A stretch of 16,052 bases of DNA from contig JANQOD010000185.1 in the NCBI GenBank assembly GCA_028289745.1, positions 1 to 16,052 of the forward strand, given 5' to 3'. Below, piece by piece: positions 5,734 to 12,598 of this stretch; within the stretch, counting starts at the first letter, position 1; the number at the start of each line of letters is the position of its first letter. The translations under genes were made by a program, and so were the position numbers. The notes under the pieces were generated by a model that did no database searches, was not told the origin of the DNA, and was given only the letters and a program-made list of their open reading frames with translations. The stretch comes from Allomuricauda sp. (GTDB lineage: Bacteria; Bacteroidota; Bacteroidia; Flavobacteriales; Flavobacteriaceae).

Positions 5734-7242
5734 ATGTTCAAAAAACTATCGATGCTTCTCATATTCATTTTTGCTTCGTGTGCAAGCGTGAAATATGGGA
5801 AGCATCCGAAAAATGAGTTCAGGGGTGTTTGGGTGGCCACCGTGGTCAATATAGACTGGCCCAAAGACGGAAACGATTCCGTAGAAAAACAAAAGGAAGA
5901 TTTTCTACGGATCCTTGATTTCTACGATAATCTCAACTTCAATGTGTTGATCGTACAGATCAGAACGGCAGGGGATGCTTTTTATCCTTCAGAAATGGCC
6001 CCTTGGTCACGGTTTTTGACAGGCATCGAAGGTGAACCAAAAGAAAGATTTGAAGATCCGTTGCGGTGGATGCTCGAAAAGACCCATGAACAGGGCATGC
6101 AGTTTCATGCTTGGCTGAACCCCTATCGGGCGACCTTTGATCTCGACACCACCCTACTGGCCGAAACCCACGACTTTTATCAACACCGTGACTGGATGTT
6201 AAAATATGGTAAGAAATACTACTACAACCCGGGCATCCCGGAAGTGTGGAAACATCTTACCCAAGTTGTCGAAGAAGTGGTCAACCATTATGATATCGAT
6301 GGGGTGCACTTTGACGATTATTTCTATCCCTACAAAATCGAGGGAGAAACGTTCAATGACTCACTGGCCTATGCTGAAAATGCATTGCCCGATCAAGATT
6401 TGGAAGACTGGCGCCGCAGCAATGTGGATTCATTGGTTAAAAACATACACCTGATGATCGAGAAGAAAAAACCTTGGGTTCGTTTTGGAATAAGTCCGTT
6501 TGGCGTGTGGAAAAACAAATCGACCGACCCCAACGGCTCTGCTACCCGAGCGGGGCAGACCACCTACGAAGACCTTTATGCCGACCCTTTGCTCTGGATG
6601 GAAGAAGGATGGCTAGATTATATTGTACCACAAGCCTACTGGAGCATGCACTACCCTGCCGCATCACATGAAACCATTGCGCACTGGTGGGCAGAAAAGA
6701 GCAAGAATGCCAATCTATATATGGGCAATGGCCCATATAAGATCCGGAACAATCCCGACAAGGCATGGAAGCGCAAAAGAGAGCTGCCCAAACAACTTGC
6801 CCTGGCGCGCTCACTGCCCGAGATAAGGGGCAATGTCTTCTTCAGTGCAAAATCATTGATAGACCGTCACGAAGATGTGGCCAGAAAGCTCAAAAGAAAA
6901 TTTTACGGGCAACCCGCAGCGGTCCCTCCCATGACCCGATCCGAAAAACGTATTCTCCTGAAACCGGCGATCGCTTCACTCAAACAATTCAATACAAGGG
7001 TCGAAATCTGTGTTTCACATTTTGATTCTGTGCCGCGCTTTATAGCATTGTACAGTTTGAAAGATAAGGCCGATGTTCACTCAAAAACCCTGTTAAAAAA
7101 GGGATACATTGCGGCAAATGATGCTGAAAGTTGTTTTACGCTCGAACTTGGTCGAAGACAATCGAAACAGTCTTTGGGTGTGGCCATAACGAATGCCTAC
7201 GGAAATTCAAGTGATCTGAAGGTCATTTCTTTGGAGGATTAA
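5734..7242 (+). CDS. GHL10-family glycoside hydrolase-like lipoprotein (DigH/YddW-like)
   Basis: A 502-residue secreted glycosidase-like protein. The start MFKKLSMLLIFIFASC gives a clean lipoprotein signal with Cys16. The glycosyl-hydrolase-like 10 TIM barrel opens with FRGVWVATVVNIDWP at 29-43, continues with HAWLNPYRATFD near 128, holds the acidic core IDGVHFDDYFYP at 188-199, and closes with WLDYIVPQAYW at 293-303. Residues about 400-502 look like a small C-terminal beta domain. The E. coli relative DigH (YddW) is an envelope lipoprotein that, as I recall, cleaves peptidoglycan glycan strands lacking stem peptides. This fits the present operon, where the enzyme would feed disaccharides or trimmed strands to the importer. 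It starts 45 bp after the NagB/PIG-L stop. Exact substrate and bond specificity cannot be judged from the sequence. Confidence 0.88.
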   Translation: MFKKLSMLLIFIFASCASVKYGKHPKNEFRGVWVATVVNIDWPKDGNDSVEKQKEDFLRILDFYDNLNFNVLIVQIRTAGDAFYPSEMAPWSRFLTGIEGEPKERFEDPLRWMLEKTHEQGMQFHAWLNPYRATFDLDTTLLAETHDFYQHRDWMLKYGKKYYYNPGIPEVWKHLTQVVEEVVNHYDIDGVHFDDYFYPYKIEGETFNDSLAYAENALPDQDLEDWRRSNVDSLVKNIHLMIEKKKPWVRFGISPFGVWKNKSTDPNGSATRAGQTTYEDLYADPLLWMEEGWLDYIVPQAYWSMHYPAASHETIAHWWAEKSKNANLYMGNGPYKIRNNPDKAWKRKRELPKQLALARSLPEIRGNVFFSAKSLIDRHEDVARKLKRKFYGQPAAVPPMTRSEKRILLKPAIASLKQFNTRVEICVSHFDSVPRFIALYSLKDKADVHSKTLLKKGYIAANDAESCFTLELGRRQSKQSLGVAITNAYGNSSDLKVISLED

Positions 7243-7310
7243 TCATCAAAAAACCAACTTTCCTTGAAAAATATGGATATTCGCAACAACCAAACCACTT
7301 AATTTCCCTA

Positions 7311-8588
7311 ATGGCAGAAATCAAAAAAGACAAACGGGCATGGGCATGGGTGCCCCTGTTATATTTCACACAGGGACTTCCGTACGTCATTGTGGTCACC
7401 GTATCGGTCATCATGTACAAAAAACTGGGCATCAGCAATGCTGACATCGGACTGTACACCAGTTGGCTGTACCTGCCATGGGTCTTAAAACCGCTATGGA
7501 GCCCATTTGTAGATCTAAAGAGCACCAAGCGCAATTGGTTCTTGGTCATGCAATTGTTGATCGCTATCGCACTTTTAGGGGTGGGGCTGAGCTTGCCCAC
7601 CAATATTTTCTTCATCACCACTTTGGCCTGTTTTTGGATGGCTGCCTTTGCCTCGGCCACCAATGACATTGCCTCTGACGGATACTATATGATCGGTCTG
7701 ACCGAAAAAAAACAATCGTTTTTTGTGGGGATCCGTAGCACTTTTTACCGTTTGGCCATGGTCACCGGTGAGGGGCTCATCGTCATCTTGGCGGGCTTTC
7801 TCGAAAACCACTATGGTGACAACGCCAAGGCTTGGAGCGTTACCATGACCGCTACGGCATTTCTGATGTTGGCCTTGACGGTTTCCAACTTTTTTGCAGC
7901 TCCGAAATATGAATCATCGGCCCATATTGCCCTAGAGAAACCAAAAGGATTTCTGGAGGTGTTCGTTTCTTTTTTCAAGAAACCCAACATTGGCATTGCC
8001 TTGGCTTTCATACTCACCTATCGCCTGGGCGAATCGCAGTTGGTCAAAATGGCCGCTCCTTTTTTGTTAGATCCCCTTGAGAAAGGTGGTCTGGGTTATT
8101 CAACAGAACAATTGGGCACTATTTTTGGCACTGTAGGGGTCATCATGCTCTCGGTCGGTGGAATTCTAGGGGGCATCCTTATCTCGCGCGACGGACTTAA
8201 AAAATGGATGTTGCCCATGATACTTTCGCTGAACGTGCCCAACATACTGTACGCCATTCTGGCCATTACAAAAACCACAAGTATTATCGCAGTGACCACA
8301 ACAGTGGTATTTGAAAAATTCGGTTATGGCTTTGGCTTTGCCGCCTTTTTGATGTATCTCATCTATATTGCCGAGGGCAAATCAAAAACATCCCATTACG
8401 CCATTGCCACAGGTTTTATGGCCCTGGGCATGATGCTACCGGGCATGTTAAGTGGGTTCATGCAAGAATGGCTGGGCTATAGTGGTTTCTTTGTCTGGGT
8501 GGTCATTGCCGCGCTTCCTGCACTGCTGCTGTTGCCTTTTTTAAAATATCCTGCAGATTACGGTAAAAAGGGAGCTTCAGATGAATAA
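7311..8588 (+). CDS. ampG: AmpG-like muropeptide MFS permease
   Basis: A 425-residue inner-membrane transporter with about 12 hydrophobic helices. The N-terminal signature LLYFTQGLPY (16-25) and the following WLYLPWVLKPLWSPFVD (52-68) are the marks of the AmpG branch of the major facilitator superfamily. AmpG imports GlcNAc-anhydroMurNAc, with or without peptide, from the periplasm by proton symport. The protein is shorter than E. coli AmpG (491 residues, 14 helices), as is usual in Bacteroidota. It lies 68 bp after the GHL10 gene, and its last codons overlap the GH3 gene by 8 bp (ATG inside the final codons), so transporter and hydrolase are translationally coupled. The neighbouring NagZ-like and AnmK proteins act on exactly the molecules AmpG carries, which supports the call. 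A general sugar MFS role is the alternative. Confidence 0.88.
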   Translation: MAEIKKDKRAWAWVPLLYFTQGLPYVIVVTVSVIMYKKLGISNADIGLYTSWLYLPWVLKPLWSPFVDLKSTKRNWFLVMQLLIAIALLGVGLSLPTNIFFITTLACFWMAAFASATNDIASDGYYMIGLTEKKQSFFVGIRSTFYRLAMVTGEGLIVILAGFLENHYGDNAKAWSVTMTATAFLMLALTVSNFFAAPKYESSAHIALEKPKGFLEVFVSFFKKPNIGIALAFILTYRLGESQLVKMAAPFLLDPLEKGGLGYSTEQLGTIFGTVGVIMLSVGGILGGILISRDGLKKWMLPMILSLNVPNILYAILAITKTTSIIAVTTTVVFEKFGYGFGFAAFLMYLIYIAEGKSKTSHYAIATGFMALGMMLPGMLSGFMQEWLGYSGFFVWVVIAALPALLLLPFLKYPADYGKKGASDE

Positions 8589-10116
8589 GCCCCTGCCCTA
8601 TTCCCAAATGGCTTCACAACTGTCTCTCAGGGAGAAAGTTGGACAATTGTTCATGCCCGCTGCCTTTATCAATGATACCGAAGAAGAAGTGCTTCGACTT
8701 GAAAAATTAATTTCAGAACATCATATCGGAAGCATTTGCTTTTTTCATAGTCGCGCGAGCGCCGCGACCAACTTTGAGGGCAAGAAAGATGTAGTTCATA
8801 ATGAAAACAGCTTTAACCGATTAAAAGACCTCATCAAACGGTATCAGGCAGCTGCCAAATATCCATTATTGATTGCCATCGATGCAGAATGGGGCTTGGC
8901 CATGCGAATTGAAAACACGCCGCAATATCCCTATGCCATCACCTTGGGCGCCATGCAAAATCAAGCCGAACTCGTATTCGAGGTCGGCAAACAGATTGCC
9001 CTTGATTGCCGTAAGGCGGGCATCCATTGGAATCTCTCCCCAGTGGTCGATATCAATTTGAATCCTGAAAATCCGGTAATCGGGTATCGGTCTTTTGGCG
9101 ATGACAGAAAACAAGTGACCGAATACGCCAGGGCATACATAGAGGGGTTGCATAGTATGGGTGTTTTGAATTCGATCAAACACTTTCCGGGCCATGGCGA
9201 TACCGCAATAGATTCACACTTAGGACTACCGACCATAGAAAAAAGTGAGCCAGAACTGCTGCAAAACGAATTGTATCCCTTCACAGAACTGATGAAAAAG
9301 AACATAGATTCAGTGATGGTCGGGCATTTGGCGGTGCCCGCACTGAGCCATGGCAAAGCAGAATCGGCATCTGTTTCCAAAGCGATCATTACCGACTATT
9401 TAAGGGAAAAGTTGGGTTGGAACGGATTGGTCATCTCTGATGCGCTGAACATGCACGCAGTCTCAAAAAGGTTCAATGGAAAAGGGATACTGGAACATGC
9501 CGCCTTTGAAGCGGGCAACGATGTGCTCTGCTTTGCAGATCATGTTGAAGAAGGAATCCGAACCATTTTAAAAAAAGGAAATACAGCACAAATTGAAAAA
9601 AGTCTTGAACGCCTCTGGAAACTTAAAGAAAGGGCTTTTTCAAGTGTGTCGGTAGGTGGTGAGCTACGGCATGACAAAGAATTGATGCAAAACCTTGCCA
9701 AAGAAAGCCTCACTTTGCTGAAGGGAACCTTTTCTGAACTTGAAGAATTCAGGGCCAATGGCTTTGAATACCTACAGGTGGGCAAGCAGAACGGGCGGTT
9801 TTCAGAACTACTTGCCAATCATGCAAAAAACGACTCGAACACGCTTTTGGCCATCTTCCCCAAGCAGGTGAAACCCAAAGGCAATTTTGGTCTTACAGAC
9901 ATAGAATTGGAATTGATCGGCCAAACGCTCAAAGAAAAAAACACGGTGCTCTATCTTTTTGGTAATCCGTTTGTGCTGAACCTCATCGATTGGCAACAAG
10001 CCAAAACGGTGGTGGTGGCCTATCAAAATTTTAAGTCATTTCAAGAAAACGCCGCCAACCATTTCATGGGCAAGGTCAAGGCCAAGGGAAAACTTCCGGT
10101 AACCCTAAAATCATAG
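8581..10116 (+). CDS. nagZ: GH3 beta-N-acetylglucosaminidase, NagZ-type
   Basis: A family-3 glycoside hydrolase expected to remove GlcNAc from GlcNAc-anhydroMurNAc (or its peptide forms). The catalytic barrel covers about 1-340. KHFPGHGDT is at 200-208, followed by DSH (211-213), the Asp-His dyad that serves as acid/base in NagZ enzymes. VISDALNMHAV holds Asp287, the expected nucleophile. A second alpha/beta domain of about 150 residues follows, ending with AKGKLPVTL. The two-domain form (511 residues) resembles Bacillus NagZ more than the 341-residue E. coli enzyme, but the second domain is shorter. No signal peptide is visible, so the enzyme should be cytoplasmic, which agrees with import by the upstream AmpG-like protein. 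It overlaps the permease gene by 8 bp and ends 2 bp before anmK. Confidence 0.92.
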   Translation: MNKPLPYSQMASQLSLREKVGQLFMPAAFINDTEEEVLRLEKLISEHHIGSICFFHSRASAATNFEGKKDVVHNENSFNRLKDLIKRYQAAAKYPLLIAIDAEWGLAMRIENTPQYPYAITLGAMQNQAELVFEVGKQIALDCRKAGIHWNLSPVVDINLNPENPVIGYRSFGDDRKQVTEYARAYIEGLHSMGVLNSIKHFPGHGDTAIDSHLGLPTIEKSEPELLQNELYPFTELMKKNIDSVMVGHLAVPALSHGKAESASVSKAIITDYLREKLGWNGLVISDALNMHAVSKRFNGKGILEHAAFEAGNDVLCFADHVEEGIRTILKKGNTAQIEKSLERLWKLKERAFSSVSVGGELRHDKELMQNLAKESLTLLKGTFSELEEFRANGFEYLQVGKQNGRFSELLANHAKNDSNTLLAIFPKQVKPKGNFGLTDIELELIGQTLKEKNTVLYLFGNPFVLNLIDWQQAKTVVVAYQNFKSFQENAANHFMGKVKAKGKLPVTLKS

Positions 10117-10118
10117 GT

Positions 10119-11198
10119 ATGGGCAAAGTGTACAATGTACTGGGCATGATGTCGGGCACCTCGCTTGACGGACTTGATTTGGCGCACTGCCAAATTTGGA
10201 GTGAAAATAACACCTGGCGCTTCAAACTCAATGAATGCGAAACCATTGGCTATGGTACCACATTGTACGGCAAGCTAAAGAATGCCATACACCTATCTGA
10301 AAAAGAACATGCCGAATTACATCTGCAATATGGCGATTGGTTGGGCCGACAGGCCAAAACATTCCTTGAAAAGTATGGTTTGATCATCGATTTCATAGCC
10401 AGTCACGGCCATACCTCGCACCATAGGCCCGACGAGGGCATTACCTTTCAATTGGGCGATGGGCAACAACTGACCGACGCCTCTGGTGAAAAAGTGGTTT
10501 GTGATTTTCGCTCGTTAGATGTGAAATTGGGCGGGCAGGGTGCGCCATTGGCGCCCATCGGTGATGAGTTGCTCTTATCTGAATACGATCTTTGTCTGAA
10601 TTTGGGGGGAATCAGCAATATTTCCTTTAAAAGGCATAGCGAACGTATTGCCTATGACATCGGTTTGGCCAATATGCCCTTGAACCATCTCACAGAAAAA
10701 ATTGGGGTGAAATACGATAAAGGCGGTAAACTCGCCACAACGGGTGCTATCGTTATTGGGTTGTTGAAAGCATTGAACTCACTTGAATATTATCAGTTGC
10801 CCTATCCTAAATCCACGGGTTACGAATGGTTTACAGAAAAAGTAGTGCCCCTTATCGACCAAACAGATGCCTCAACCGCAGATTTGTTGCATACCGTGAT
10901 TCATCATAATTGTGAGCAAATCGCCTTGGCCATAAAAAAAGAAAAACTGAACCACAACAATATACTGGTCACGGGCGGTGGGGCACTGAACGATTTCTTT
11001 GTGGAAACCCTGCAACAAAAATTGGGTGAAGGTCATAAGGTCCATATTCCTACAAAAAAAATAATCGAATACAAAGAGGCGCTGGTCTTTGCCTTGATGG
11101 GTGTATTGCGAACTGAAAACCAAATCAATGTGCTCGGTTCGGTCACCGGGGCCAAAAAAGATTCGTGCAGTGGAGAGATCTTTTACCCTGCCCCATAG
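10119..11198 (+). CDS. anmK: Anhydro-N-acetylmuramic acid kinase
   Basis: AnmK opens the 1,6-anhydro ring of anhydroMurNAc and phosphorylates it with ATP, giving MurNAc-6-P, the substrate of MurQ. The 359-residue protein has the family start VLGMMSGTSLDGLDLA (7-22), a phosphate-binding loop. It is followed by ASHGHTSHHRP near 98, NLGGISNIS near 166, YDIG at 179-182 with Asp180 in the place of the probable catalytic Asp, and a C-terminal TGGGALN/FALMGVL segment. The usual GPGN stretch after the Asp is GLAN here, probably a phylum variant. The gene begins 2 bp after the nagZ-like stop and is the last gene of the plus-strand operon. Its stop lies only 4 bp from the stop of the convergent exporter gene, leaving no room for a separate terminator. 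Confidence 0.95.
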   Translation: MGKVYNVLGMMSGTSLDGLDLAHCQIWSENNTWRFKLNECETIGYGTTLYGKLKNAIHLSEKEHAELHLQYGDWLGRQAKTFLEKYGLIIDFIASHGHTSHHRPDEGITFQLGDGQQLTDASGEKVVCDFRSLDVKLGGQGAPLAPIGDELLLSEYDLCLNLGGISNISFKRHSERIAYDIGLANMPLNHLTEKIGVKYDKGGKLATTGAIVIGLLKALNSLEYYQLPYPKSTGYEWFTEKVVPLIDQTDASTADLLHTVIHHNCEQIALAIKKEKLNHNNILVTGGGALNDFFVETLQQKLGEGHKVHIPTKKIIEYKEALVFALMGVLRTENQINVLGSVTGAKKDSCSGEIFYPAP

Positions 11199-11202
11199 TG
11201 CT

Positions 11203-12429
11203 TCAAACCGTTACCACCCTTTTTCTACGGGCAATCAGAAAAATGCCCACAGAAAGGAACCCACAAATTGCAAGGCCGACAAACAATGGCAGAGCGGTAT
11301 CTTCTATATATGAACCTATCCATGAAGCGATGGGCACCGAAATCATTGTTGAGATAAAACCATTGATGGCCGCACCAATGCCGGCAATATGCCCTATGGG
11401 TTCCATGGCGATCGATCGAAAATTGCCCCACATAAAACCCAAACAGAAAAATTGAACGAACAAAAAAGCTACCAGGATCATGACATTGGGATTGGAAGAA
11501 TTCCAAAACAACAACACATAGAGCAAAGCTATACAACTAAACGCCAAAGTGGCCGCAAAAGAAAGGTTTCGCATACCAAACCGCAGTACCATGGTACCAT
11601 TGGTGAAGGTTGAGGTACCGATTGAAACCGCCAATGCAGCAAACAAATAGGGAAAAGCATCCCGTAAGCCATATTGGTCTTCAAAGATATGTTGGGCCGA
11701 ACTCAAGTACACCAAAAAAGAACCCGTGACCAACCCTGAAATAAGGGTAAAGGCCACAGTTTCTGAATACCTGAACATCTCTTGGGCACCCTCAATGAAG
11801 GTGCCAAGTGAAAACTTGATCTTGTATTCTGGCCTTAGCGTCTCGACTTGCCGTTTCCAAAACCAGATCCAAAGCAAAGCGGCCAGCATAAGATGGATAT
11901 AAAAAATGGTCTGCCAATTGAAATTGTCTAAAATCACCTTGCCCAAGGCAGGCGCCACCACAGGCACCAAAATGAAGAATGCGGTGACAAAAGACATGAC
12001 CCTGGCCATATAATCGCCCTTGTACATATCCCTGATAATGGAAATGGCAATGGTTCTGTGTGATGAAAGCCCTATGCCCTGCAAAATTCTTCCCATCACC
12101 ATGACCTCAAGGTTTGGGGCCAGTAAACAAATGAAGCTGGCGATACCGAACACCACAAACCCGGCATAGACCATAGGTTTTCGGCCATATTGGTCTGATA
12201 AAGGACCGAAAAAAAGTTGGCCCAGACCAAGGCCCAGAAAAATCATGGTAACGAACAATTGACCGTCTTTGGGGTCGGTGTTTCCAATGGTTTCACCGAT
12301 ATTGGGTATTGCGGGCAAAAGCATATCAATGGCCAGTGCTACAATAGACATCAATGAAGCCATTAAGGCTATAAACTCGAAGTTGGGCTTATCGGCCGAT
12401 AAGGAAGGTTTGTCCTGAAAATTTTGCAT
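11203..12429 (-). CDS. Bcr/CflA-family multidrug MFS exporter
   Basis: A 408-residue inner-membrane antiporter of the DHA1 type with 12 predicted hydrophobic helices. The first begins near residue 19 after a short polar N-terminus. MFS motif A is seen as GQLFFGPLSDQYGRKP near 71-86. The Bcr/CflA-like RILQGIGLSSHRTIAISIIRD near 113-133 carries the conserved Arg and the Arg-Asp pair, and VVAPALG marks motif C. Bcr/CflA proteins export compounds such as bicyclomycin, sulfonamides or chloramphenicol-like drugs by proton antiport. The natural substrate here is unknown, and export of a cell-wall metabolite is conceivable from the position. The gene has its own likely promoter and is convergent with anmK. 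The C-terminus ends in a basic ARRKR tail. Confidence 0.88.
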   Translation of the reverse strand: MQNFQDKPSLSADKPNFEFIALMASLMSIVALAIDMLLPAIPNIGETIGNTDPKDGQLFVTMIFLGLGLGQLFFGPLSDQYGRKPMVYAGFVVFGIASFICLLAPNLEVMVMGRILQGIGLSSHRTIAISIIRDMYKGDYMARVMSFVTAFFILVPVVAPALGKVILDNFNWQTIFYIHLMLAALLWIWFWKRQVETLRPEYKIKFSLGTFIEGAQEMFRYSETVAFTLISGLVTGSFLVYLSSAQHIFEDQYGLRDAFPYLFAALAVSIGTSTFTNGTMVLRFGMRNLSFAATLAFSCIALLYVLLFWNSSNPNVMILVAFLFVQFFCLGFMWGNFRSIAMEPIGHIAGIGAAINGFISTMISVPIASWIGSYIEDTALPLFVGLAICGFLSVGIFLIARRKRVVTV

Positions 12430-12433
12430 AACG

Positions 12434-12441
12434 CAAAAGTA
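12434..12441 (-). promoter_or_regulatory. -7 promoter element just upstream of the exporter gene
   Basis: The minus strand reads TACTTTTG followed by C, a full match to the Bacteroidota -7 consensus, only 4 bp before the ATG at 12429. If used, transcription would begin at or very near the start codon and the mRNA would be leaderless. No TTG is found at the -33 position. Confidence 0.4.
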
Positions 12442-12515
12442 CGGTTACCCGATGGACCGGTCACTATTTTAGTATGATAGTTTTGTTAACTTGTTGAGGC
12501 GGCAAAAATGTTGAA

Positions 12516-12584
12516 TCGAGCGCGGTCGAGACAGTATTTGAGGTTTCAAGTTTTCAAATACGATAAGGTCTCGACCGCGCTCGA
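12516..12584. repeat. Long inverted repeat (16-bp perfect outer arms, 8-bp inner arms)
   Basis: The outer arms TCGAGCGCGGTCGAGA (12516-12531) and TCTCGACCGCGCTCGA (12569-12584) are perfect reverse complements. Inside them GTATTTGA (12534-12541) and TCAAATAC (12554-12561) form a second perfect stem around a 12-base loop. The transcript would fold into a very stable hairpin just after the carboxyltransferase stop (15 bp) and before the exporter gene, so it may end or protect the carboxylase mRNA. The GC-rich arms differ from the AT-rich surroundings and resemble the dispersed GCGCTCGA-type intergenic repeats I know from flavobacterial genomes. No immediate T-run follows; a TTTTT lies about 10 bases beyond the stem on the minus strand. 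Confidence 0.85.
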
Positions 12585-12598
12585 AATGATCATAATAC

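Noticed and set aside
7223..7669. Minus-strand open frame of 148 codons across the start of the AmpG-like gene
   Set aside because: It lies opposite a well-supported transporter gene and its composition is that expected from the complement of membrane-helix codons.
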